Part shown: positions 1 through 4,574 of the stretch, in pieces
Position numbering within the stretch: the first letter of the stretch is position 1
How the letters are laid out: every line of letters begins with the position of its first letter
Source of the DNA: Bacteroidaceae bacterium
Lineage (GTDB): Bacteria > Bacteroidota > Bacteroidia > Bacteroidales > Bacteroidaceae
Assembly: GCA_017557475.1 (NCBI GenBank)
Contig: JAFYYO010000422.1
Coordinates: forward strand, 1-5,449
Length of the DNA: 5,449 nt
Direction: 5' to 3'
Program-made: the position numbers and the translations under genes
Notes under the pieces: model-generated
What the model was told of the DNA's origin: nothing
Database searches by the model: none
What the model saw: only the letters and a program-made list of their open reading frames with translations

Positions 1-555
1 ATCATCAGCCGCAACTACGAAGGCTCCATCGTGAAGGCAAAGCCCGTCGTGAGCGGAAGTGTGGTAACGCCTTGGGTGAATGAGGAGGCGATTCGGCTCA
101 TCAAGGACTACAAGAAGCGTTTTACTTATGGGCTTGAATTCCTGCCTCAGCAAGTACTCGAGGACGGCTTATATTATATTAAGGTAGATGGGAAGTTCCT
201 GACCGACGTGAATGCTTCGCCAGACAGAGAAGGCGACTTCCCAGTCTTTGTGGCAGAGGCGGATACCATCAATCCGCAAAAGCAGCTCTGGAACATCGAA
301 CTCGTGCCTGAAACGGAGCGCTATAAGATTACGAATGCTCAGGATGGGCGATACATTAACGAACTCGGCACTTTCTGGTCGAACAAGAATACGAAGCCTT
401 ACAACGCAGAATATAACACCTACATCATCGTCAAAGCAGACGGCGGCTACACCATTCAGTGCGCTGGCCGGGCAGGCTCGGACTATTGGCGAGCTGAGGA
501 CAACCGCATCAAGAGTGGCAAGAAAGCAGACAAGTTCCAGATAGAGAAACCATAA
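1..555 (+). CDS. C-terminal part of a protein ending in a ricin/beta-trefoil-like domain (5' truncated)
   Basis: The reading frame is open from the first base, so the gene begins outside the window; the GTG at 31 is probably internal. 184 residues are visible. The first ~50 residues (motifs NYEGS, VVTPWVNEEAIRLIKDYKKRF) look like the tail of a larger, probably catalytic, domain that I do not recognise. Residues ~52-184 look like a small beta-rich domain with repeated short strands: GLYYIKVDGKFL (56-67), QLWNIEL (95-101), ERYKITNAQDGRYIN (106-120), GGYTIQCAGRAGSDYW (148-163) and a final KFQIEKP. The W-x-I/V, RYKI and dGRYIN pattern resembles RICIN / beta-trefoil carbohydrate-binding modules of secreted Bacteroidetes enzymes. 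The stop codon overlaps the ATG of the downstream esterase by one base (TAATG), so the two are very likely co-transcribed. The catalytic identity cannot be told from this fragment; the lectin-like call is inference from pattern only. Confidence 0.7.
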   Translation: MISRNYEGSIVKAKPVVSGSVVTPWVNEEAIRLIKDYKKRFTYGLEFLPQQVLEDGLYYIKVDGKFLTDVNASPDREGDFPVFVAEADTINPQKQLWNIELVPETERYKITNAQDGRYINELGTFWSNKNTKPYNAEYNTYIIVKADGGYTIQCAGRAGSDYWRAEDNRIKSGKKADKFQIEKP

Positions 556-1646
556 TGTCTTACTTGAAATACCTTATCTTTTTCTTCTCGATTTCTGCTT
601 TGGCGCAGGATTTTGAGGATGTTCGCAGGGCGTGGCTCGACTCTTTACGTTTGGCGACGGCTGAGGTGCTACGTGACAGTATCATTCGTCAGGACGGAGA
701 CAGCATGAAACTCTGGTGGACGGTTTACGGCGAGAAACCCTCTGATGGGCGAAGCCTCTGGATTAGTCTGCACGGAGGAGGTGGTACGACGCCTGAAGTG
801 AACGACCAACAATGGCGAAACCAGATGCGCCTCTATCGTCCGCAGGAGGGCGTTTATGTCGCTCCTCGCTCTCCCCTTGAGGCTTGGGACATGTGGTGTG
901 AGCAACCCATCGACAGTATGTATCGCATCCTCATCCGCACGATGATTGCACATTACGAGGTCAATCCCGACAAGGTCTATATCTTGGGCTATTCTGCAGG
1001 CGGCGATGGCGTGTGGCGAATGGCTCCGCGAATGGCCGATCATTGGGCTGCAGCAAGCATGATGGCAGGACATCCGGGAGATGTTCGCTTGGAGAACCTC
1101 CTGAACACACCTTTCATGATTTGGTGTGGAGCCCTTGATGCAGCCTACAATCGCAACAAGCTCGATAGAGAGCGAGGCGTGCAGATGGATTCTCTTCAAC
1201 GAACCTCTCCTAATGGCTACATTCATGAGACGCACATCATGGAGGGCAAGGGACATTGGATGGATCGCGAAGATGCGGCAGCTCTCCCGTGGATGGCGCA
1301 ATATAAGCGAGACGCTTGGCCCAAGCACATCATTTGGCAGCAGGAAGCAGTCTATCGTCCAGACTTCTATTGGCTTGCGGCTCCTCGAGATGAACTGAAG
1401 CGAGGCAAGCGTGTAGATGCAGAAGTAAAGGGCAACATTATCGATATAACACGTTGTGATTACTCTTCACTCACGTTATATCTGAGCGATGAATTGGTGA
1501 ACCTCCAGAAGCCTGTAACCATTAAGCTTCGCGGAAAGAAGGTCTTCAAAGGCAAGTTGAAACCCAGCGAGGACACTTATCGGGAGACGCTCTATCGGAG
1601 ACAAGACCCTCGCTTCGCAGCTCCTTGCAAGATAACGGTAAGGTAG
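555..1646 (+). CDS. Secreted alpha/beta-hydrolase (esterase / prolyl-oligopeptidase-like)
   Basis: 363 residues. Residues 1-17 form a signal peptide (basic N-end, hydrophobic core LIFFFSIS, cleavage probably ALA|Q at 17/18), so the enzyme is exported to the periplasm or beyond. The alpha/beta-hydrolase landmarks are in the correct order: oxyanion-hole HGGGG at 73-77, nucleophile elbow GYSAGG at 145-150 with Ser147, probable acid Asp195 in GALDAAYN, and His234 in GKGHWMD. This gives a complete Ser-Asp-His triad. A C-terminal region (~268-363, with DITRCDYSSLTLYLSDELVNL) reads as a beta-sandwich-like appendage found in some bacterial carboxylesterases of this type. The substrate cannot be read; an ester of a plant or host glycan is plausible because the upstream gene ends in a lectin-like domain, but a peptidase is not excluded. 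The start is fixed by the signal peptide and by the TAATG overlap with the upstream gene. The 22-bp repeat array begins 14 bases after its stop. Confidence 0.88.
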   Translation: MSYLKYLIFFFSISALAQDFEDVRRAWLDSLRLATAEVLRDSIIRQDGDSMKLWWTVYGEKPSDGRSLWISLHGGGGTTPEVNDQQWRNQMRLYRPQEGVYVAPRSPLEAWDMWCEQPIDSMYRILIRTMIAHYEVNPDKVYILGYSAGGDGVWRMAPRMADHWAAASMMAGHPGDVRLENLLNTPFMIWCGALDAAYNRNKLDRERGVQMDSLQRTSPNGYIHETHIMEGKGHWMDREDAAALPWMAQYKRDAWPKHIIWQQEAVYRPDFYWLAAPRDELKRGKRVDAEVKGNIIDITRCDYSSLTLYLSDELVNLQKPVTIKLRGKKVFKGKLKPSEDTYRETLYRRQDPRFAAPCKITVR

Positions 1647-1660
1647 TTGGAAATCGCTCC

Positions 1661-1780
1661 CAGCCTAGTTGGCCAACTAGACGTGGCTAGTTTGCAAATT
1701 AGACGTGCCTAATTGCCCAACTAGACATGCTTAGTTTGCAAACATAACGTGTTATGATTGCAATCGTAACGTGTATCGTT
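1661..1780. repeat. Intergenic 22-bp tandem double-palindrome array, copy 1 (five units)
   Basis: Five exact 22-bp periods run from 1669 to 1778. Each is an 8-mer followed by a 14-mer. The 8-mers at 1669, 1691, 1713, 1735 and 1757 are TTGGCCAA, TTTGCAAA, TTGCCCAA, TTTGCAAA and ATTGCAAT; four of the five are perfect palindromes. The 14-mers at 1677, 1699, 1721, 1743 and 1765 are CTAGACGTGGCTAG, TTAGACGTGCCTAA, CTAGACATGCTTAG, CATAACGTGTTATG and CGTAACGTGTATCG, all imperfect palindromes around C(G/A)TG. A perfect 16-nt palindrome CTAGTTGGCCAACTAG opens the array at 1665-1680. The left edge CAGCCTAGTTGG (1661-1672) and right edge TCGTTG recur in the second array. The array fills most of the 139-bp gap between the convergent esterase and the 89-aa minus-strand gene, so it could act as a two-way terminator or mRNA end; that role is inference. 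No ORF is supported here. Confidence 0.9.
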
Positions 1781-1785
1781 GAGAT

Positions 1786-2055
1786 TTACCTGCGGCGCTT
1801 GCTTGGGGTAAGGAAGGAGTGGATGCCTGAGACGACACCCGAACAGAGGCGGAACCCTCTGTATAAAACAAGTCCGTTGATGAGGAGACGAGCGATTTTC
1901 TGCACTCTGTCGGTCGTCTTCGGCATCGTACCACCCGTCAGATAGCTGACGTTATCCGTCATCTGGGTGCGAGAGGTTTGCAACTTCCGCTTGACAGAGC
2001 GTTTCCTCTGCTGAATAGCAGCGAGGACATCGGGAGAGTTAACGATACTGCTCAT
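1786..2055 (-). CDS. Small basic protein of unknown function in the YtxH/holin operon
   Basis: 89 residues. The start ATG overlaps the stop of the upstream holin-family gene as ATGA (2055-2052), the classic sign of translational coupling, which is the main argument that this is a real gene and that the plus-strand frames here are shadows. The protein has no signal peptide. The N-terminal half is polar and strongly basic (QQRKRSVKRKLQTSRTQ, 15-31). A moderately hydrophobic stretch (ARLLINGLVLYRGFRLCSGVVSGI, ~55-78) may be an amphipathic or membrane-associated helix, and the end is PSKRRR. I recognise no named domain. Similar small basic proteins often follow YtxH and holin-family genes in Bacteroidetes (from memory, not checked), suggesting a three-part membrane or envelope-stress module. 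Its stop lies only 7 bases beyond the last 14-mer of the repeat array. Confidence 0.78.
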   Translation of the reverse strand: MSSIVNSPDVLAAIQQRKRSVKRKLQTSRTQMTDNVSYLTGGTMPKTTDRVQKIARLLINGLVLYRGFRLCSGVVSGIHSFLTPSKRRR

Positions 2056-2414
2056 ATTTCGTCCTCCTCTTCTTCTTCGTCATTAACAAACAAACCAGCC
2101 ACGAAACGCGTTACTGGCTGCACAATCCAGCGCTTGCGGAACAAAAGCATGACGATGATGACAAGCAGCAAGACTCCGCCCATAATGGTGAAGCTTTGTG
2201 CTATGCCTACTAACTTCGCCAACCAGAAAGCAAGGGCTATCACAAAGAAGAAAAGTGCTGCAAGCCCCAGTATCAGGCACAAAGCAGTCGTGGCTACTGC
2301 AGAGAGTAGCACGCTCAACTTCTCTGCAGAGTCCAACTTAAGATACTCTTTCTGCAACTCCAGATAGTTCTTTGCTTCCGTCCAGAGCGACTGAATGTTG
2401 CTTGTGTAGTTCAT
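2052..2414 (-). CDS. Phage-holin-family (DUF1469 / PF07332-like) inner-membrane protein
   Basis: 120 residues. The N-terminus holds an amphipathic segment (AKNYLELQKEYLKLDSAEKLS, ~14-34) typical of this family. Next come two hydrophobic hairpin segments, ~35-67 (LLSAVATTALCLILGLAALFFFVIALAFW) and ~75-92 (FTIMGGVLLLVIIVMLLF), then RKRW and a cytoplasmic tail ending in a very acidic run (NDEEEEEDEI, 111-120). The length fits the family (~110-140 aa). Despite the family name, chromosomal members in Bacteroidetes sit beside YtxH genes and are not lysis proteins; no endolysin is nearby. The start lies 3 bases after the YtxH stop, and the stop overlaps the next gene as ATGA, so all three are one transcription unit. 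The acidic tail is encoded by a GAA/GAG run (about 2061-2080 on the opposite strand) that could be prone to slippage. Confidence 0.88.
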   Translation of the reverse strand: MNYTSNIQSLWTEAKNYLELQKEYLKLDSAEKLSVLLSAVATTALCLILGLAALFFFVIALAFWLAKLVGIAQSFTIMGGVLLLVIIVMLLFRKRWIVQPVTRFVAGLFVNDEEEEEDEI

Positions 2415-2417
2415 CGC

Positions 2418-2630
2418 TTATTCAGCTTCCTTAGCAGCTTGCAGCTCTTCGGCTATCTCGTCAACGAGGTCGGACATCTCCTGACGGTTAAGCTTGATGC
2501 CACGCTTGCGAAGTGCTTCAGCAATTTTCTCGCGCAGGTCGCTTCCCTTTTCGGGTGCAAACAGCAAACCACAAGCAGCACCTACGACTGCTCCACCTAT
2601 GAAGGTTACCAAAAAATCTAATGCTCTCAT
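2418..2630 (-). CDS. YtxH domain-containing small membrane protein
   Basis: 70 residues. One transmembrane helix near the N-terminus (~5-24, glycine-zipper pattern GGAVVGAACG) is followed directly by the family signature GLLFAPEKGSDLR (21-33). A charged helical tail (REKIAEALRKRG, then DEIAEELQAAKEAE) could form a coiled coil. YtxH proteins are linked to general or envelope stress in Firmicutes; in Bacteroidetes they occur with a holin-family gene as here, with no defined biochemical role. It is the first gene of the operon and is preceded by a purine-rich stretch (AGAAAGGAAAGCG on the minus strand, ending 2 bases before the ATG), which may help ribosome binding. A TATATTTG promoter box lies ~50 bases upstream. 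Confidence 0.92.
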   Translation of the reverse strand: MRALDFLVTFIGGAVVGAACGLLFAPEKGSDLREKIAEALRKRGIKLNRQEMSDLVDEIAEELQAAKEAE

Positions 2631-2678
2631 TGCGCTTTCCTTTCTCTTAAAAGTGTGACTTTTTACGTTCTTCGCCTA

Positions 2679-2695
2679 CAAATATAGTGCTTTTT
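2679..2695 (-). promoter_or_regulatory. Putative Bacteroidetes-type promoter of the YtxH/holin operon
   Basis: Read on the minus strand, the site is AAAAAGCACTATATTTG. It contains TATATTTG (2686-2679), a full match to the Bacteroidetes -7 consensus TAnnTTTG. A start of transcription near 2673 would give a leader of about 43 nt. The upstream box is weak: the nearest TTTTTG (minus strand, 2716-2711) is 24 bases away rather than the usual ~19-21. The AAAAAGCACTA context is repeated in the divergent promoter at 2773-2789. Confidence 0.6.
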
Positions 2696-2757
2696 GGCTT
2701 TCCGACGGCACAAAAATGCAAAAAAATGTTGAAAAGAAGGCTTTTTCTGCCTGATTA

Positions 2758-2789
2758 GTTGCGTTTTTACGGAAAAAGCACTACTTTTG
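2758..2789 (+). promoter_or_regulatory. Putative Bacteroidetes-type promoter of the SPOR lipoprotein gene
   Basis: TACTTTTG at 2782-2789 matches the -7 consensus TAnnTTTG. GTTG at 2758-2761 is in place for the -33 box (consensus TTTG) with a 20-base spacer, within the normal range. Transcription would start near 2795. The resulting ~40-nt leader is extremely A-rich, with no Shine-Dalgarno, as expected for well-expressed Bacteroidetes genes. The sequence immediately upstream of and including the -7 box (2773-2789) repeats that of the divergent promoter. Confidence 0.7.
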
Positions 2790-2836
2790 CAAGGAAAAAT
2801 AAACGAAAAAACAATCAAAACCTATAAAAACAATTT

Positions 2837-3325
2837 ATGAAAAAGATTCTTTATGTGTGCGCTGCTGTCTGCGCTGTGTTCATGATGTCCTCTTGCAAGA
2901 GTAAGGAAAGTGCTTACAAGAAAGCTTACGAGAAAGCAAAGGCTCAGCAGACTGAGCAAGGTGTGACTACCACAACTCCTGTTCAGCAGGTAACTACTCA
3001 GACTGTGACTCCTGTCACCACAACTCCTGTGGCTGACTACAGCAATGTGGCAGTTCGTAACGAGAACGTTACTTTCGTTGAGGGCAGTCCTCTGAAGCAG
3101 TATGGCGTAGTCGTTGCTTCTGTTACCATCAAGAGCAATGGTGTCGCTCTCATGCAGAAACTCGCAAGTCAAGGCTACAACAGTTGTGTCGCTCAGGCTC
3201 AAGTGAACGGCCAGACCTTCTATCGTGTAGTTGCTTGCAGCTACGATACAAAGCCTGAAGCAGCTCAAAAGCGCGACCAACTCGAGGGACAGTATCCCGG
3301 TGCTTGGCTGCTCTATAAGAAGTAA
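2837..3325 (+). CDS. SPOR-domain lipoprotein
   Basis: 162 residues. The N-terminus is a lipoprotein signal (MKK, hydrophobic core, then MSSC with the lipidated Cys at 20; the lipobox is loose, as often in Bacteroidetes). The residues after the Cys (KSKES) are not an acidic surface-export signal, so a periplasm-facing membrane anchor is more likely (inference). A lysine-rich helix (25-38) and a Thr/Val/Pro-rich low-complexity linker (~43-65, TTTTPVQQVTTQ and TPVTTTPV) lead to a C-terminal SPOR-type domain, ~85-162. The SPOR features are the strand KQYGVVVASVTIKSNGVALMQKLASQGYNS (87-116), then FYRVVACSYDTKPEAAQKRDQL (128-149) and the closing AWLLYKK. SPOR domains bind septal peptidoglycan lacking stem peptides, so a role at the division site or in wall remodelling is likely. 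The gene stands alone after a well-formed promoter and is followed by a hairpin. The ATG is supported by the signal peptide. Confidence 0.9.
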   Translation: MKKILYVCAAVCAVFMMSSCKSKESAYKKAYEKAKAQQTEQGVTTTTPVQQVTTQTVTPVTTTPVADYSNVAVRNENVTFVEGSPLKQYGVVVASVTIKSNGVALMQKLASQGYNSCVAQAQVNGQTFYRVVACSYDTKPEAAQKRDQLEGQYPGAWLLYKK

Positions 3326-3348
3326 GAAAGCCCTGAGGCTCCCCAAGA

Positions 3349-3383
3349 CCTTAAAGACCTTAGTGTTCCTAAGGACCTTAAGG
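3349..3383 (+). terminator. Strong hairpin between the SPOR gene and ruvX (possible terminator or processing site)
   Basis: Positions 3349-3363 (CCTTAAAGACCTTAG) pair with 3369-3383 (CTAAGGACCTTAAGG) across a 5-nt loop, with 13 of 15 pairs and two mismatches in the middle. It lies 23 bases after the SPOR stop and 19 bases before the ruvX GTG. No U-tract follows; the sequence after it is ATTATAAATATAATA. It may therefore end or slow transcription after the SPOR gene, or serve as an RNA stability or processing structure in a shared transcript. The arms are built from repeated GACCTTA words. I see no clear TAnnTTTG promoter for ruvX after it. Confidence 0.55.
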
Positions 3384-3402
3384 GCATTATAAATATAATA
3401 AT

Positions 3403-3828
3403 GTGGGAAGAGTTCTGGCAATAGATTACGGGGTCCGTCGAACAGGTTTGGCTGTGACGGACCCTTTGCAGATTATTCCGGGAGGGCTGCCAACTGTTGA
3501 GACACCTAAGTTGCTGGCCTTCCTGAAGGACTATCTCTCGAAGGAAGACGTTGAGCGTTTCGTGGTTGGTCTGCCCAAACAAACAAACGGCAGAGATAGC
3601 GACAACTTGCCAAGAGTAAGGGCTTTCGTTGAACAACTGCAGAAGACTTTCCCCGAGGTGCCTGTCGAGATGTGGGACGAACGCTACACCAGCGTCCTTG
3701 CTCAACAGGCAATCCTGCAAAGCGGCATCGGCAAGATGGCTCGCAGAAACAAGGCTCTCGTGGATGAAGTAAGTGCCACAATCATCCTGCAAGGATGGAT
3801 GGAGAGAGGATTAGGGAATAGAGATTAG
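3403..3828 (+). CDS. ruvX: Putative Holliday junction resolvase / pre-16S rRNA nuclease RuvX (YqgF)
   Basis: 141 residues, the usual length for the family. This is an RNase H-like fold nuclease thought to finish 16S rRNA 5' maturation and/or act on Holliday junctions in the cytoplasm. Visible signatures: GRVLAIDYGVRRTGLAVTDP (2-21) with catalytic Asp8 in DYG; VVGLPKQTNG (54-63); WDERYTS (91-97) with the conserved D/E/R; and RNKALVDEVSATIIL (115-129) with the last acidic residue Asp121. All active-site positions look intact. GTG at 3403 is chosen because it puts MGRVLAIDYG at the family's normal N-terminus, and an in-frame TAA (3379-3381) lies just upstream with no ATG between. An ATG at 3401 is in another frame. 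The C-terminal tail (GLGNRD) is encoded by a GATTAG-type tandem repeat. def follows 19 bases later, a common Bacteroidetes arrangement. Confidence 0.93.
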   Translation: MGRVLAIDYGVRRTGLAVTDPLQIIPGGLPTVETPKLLAFLKDYLSKEDVERFVVGLPKQTNGRDSDNLPRVRAFVEQLQKTFPEVPVEMWDERYTSVLAQQAILQSGIGKMARRNKALVDEVSATIILQGWMERGLGNRD

Positions 3829-3847
3829 AGATTAGGGATTATTAGAG
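3809..3847 (+). repeat. Short GATTAG-type direct repeats across the ruvX-def junction
   Basis: GATTAG occurs at 3809-3814, 3823-3828 and 3830-3835, with a variant ATTAG at 3841-3845 and a GGGAATAG variant at 3814-3821. The first copies encode the last codons and stop of ruvX; the last copies fill the 19-base spacer and reach the base before the def ATG, where a Shine-Dalgarno would lie. Copy number changes here would alter the RuvX tail or the def leader. Confidence 0.7.
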
Positions 3848-4408
3848 ATGATTCTACCAATATATACATTCGGTCAGCCTGTGCTTCGTCAAGAGGCTGA
3901 GGAAATAGATAAAGACTATCCTGGGCTTGAGCAGCTCATCAAGGATATGTATGAAACCCTCGAACGGAGCGAGGGTATCGGTCTGGCGGCTCCTCAAGTG
4001 GGGCTTCCCATCAGGTTGGTTGTCATCAATCTCGATGTCATCAGCGACGACCTTCCTGAGTACAAAGGATACATCAAGACCTTCATCAATCCTTATATCG
4101 AGGAGTATGATGAGACAGAGACAGACGTGATGGAGGAAGGTTGCTTGAGTCTTCCTGGCATTCACGAAAAGGTGAAGCGTCCCACTCGAATTCGCGTTAC
4201 CTATCAGGATGAGCAATTCCAGGAGCATGATGAGTGGGTAACGGGCTATCTGGCTCGCGTTATGCAGCACGAGTTCGACCACCTCGATGGAGTCGTCTTC
4301 ACAGATCATCTGCAAGGCCTTCGTCGTCAACTCACCAAGTCTAAGCTTCAGGATATCAGGAAGGGAAACTTCTCTTGCAGCTATAAAGTGAAGGTGAAAA
4401 GGCCTTGA
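3848..4408 (+). CDS. def: Peptide deformylase
   Basis: 186 residues, normal for the family. It removes the formyl group from the N-terminal methionine of new proteins at the ribosome. The three defining motifs are all present: GIGLAAPQ (43-50, motif I GxGxAAxQ), EGCLSLP (97-103, motif II, metal ligand Cys99) and QHEFDHLDG (140-148, motif III, ligands His141 and His145, catalytic Glu142). The metal is Fe2+ or Zn2+ by family knowledge. The insertion between motifs I and II (ISDDLPEYKGYIKTFIN) is of the kind seen in Bacteroidetes enzymes. The ATG at 3848 gives the usual MILPIYTFGQPVLR start. Neighbours are ruvX upstream and, across the second 22-bp array, a TPR gene. The gene appears complete and essential; nothing is odd in the protein. 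Confidence 0.97.
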   Translation: MILPIYTFGQPVLRQEAEEIDKDYPGLEQLIKDMYETLERSEGIGLAAPQVGLPIRLVVINLDVISDDLPEYKGYIKTFINPYIEEYDETETDVMEEGCLSLPGIHEKVKRPTRIRVTYQDEQFQEHDEWVTGYLARVMQHEFDHLDGVVFTDHLQGLRRQLTKSKLQDIRKGNFSCSYKVKVKRP

Positions 4409-4410
4409 GG

Positions 4411-4509
4411 CAGCCTCGTTGGCAAACACTCCGTGTTATGATGGCCAACATTACGTGTTATGATGCCAAACATAACGTGTTATGATTGCAAACATAACGT
4501 GCTTCGTTG
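4411..4509. repeat. Intergenic 22-bp tandem double-palindrome array, copy 2 (four units)
   Basis: Four exact 22-bp periods run from 4419 to 4506, of the same family as the array at 1669-1778. The 8-mers at 4419, 4441, 4463 and 4485 are TTGGCAAA, ATGGCCAA, ATGCCAAA and ATTGCAAA. The 14-mers at 4427, 4449, 4471 and 4493 are CACTCCGTGTTATG, CATTACGTGTTATG, CATAACGTGTTATG and CATAACGTGCTTCG. The left edge CAGCCTCGTTGG (4411-4422) matches copy 1 at 11 of 12 bases, and the right edge TCGTTG (4504-4509) is identical. The array begins 2 bases after the def stop and lies between co-directional genes, so a strictly convergent-terminator role does not fit this copy. The remaining bases to 4574 show no clear promoter. 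Confidence 0.9.
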
Positions 4510-4574
4510 CTCATCGACCCCTGTTCCGTTGAATTTCACTCCTGGCATTATCGTTCGAAATACCTTATTGATAA

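Noticed and set aside
1661..1780. CRISPR array
   Set aside because: The whole 22-bp unit is repetitive; there are no 30-40-bp unique spacers, no conserved longer repeat and no cas genes nearby. The same holds for 4411-4509.
1978..2367. 129-codon plus-strand frame (serine-rich start) opposite the holin-family gene
   Set aside because: Its serine run is the antisense of the acidic Glu tail; the minus-strand genes show transmembrane patterns and tight operon spacing.
2052..2414. Prophage lysis gene
   Set aside because: The holin-family name is misleading here: neighbours are YtxH and a small basic protein, with no endolysin, capsid or tail genes in the window.
2731..2747. Small hairpin GAAAAG / CTTTTTC between the divergent promoters
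   Set aside because: It is short and A/T-rich with a weak stem, easily explained by base composition; not enough to call a terminator or operator.
3401..3403. ATG as the ruvX start
   Set aside because: It is out of frame with the RuvX protein; GTG at 3403 gives the expected GRVLAIDYG beginning.
2822..3421. 199-codon minus-strand open frame opposite the SPOR gene
   Set aside because: The plus strand has a lipoprotein signal, SPOR domain and promoter; the minus frame is a shadow without motifs.
3854..4429. 191-codon minus-strand open frame opposite def
   Set aside because: def has all three deformylase motifs intact on the plus strand; the antisense frame is a by-product.
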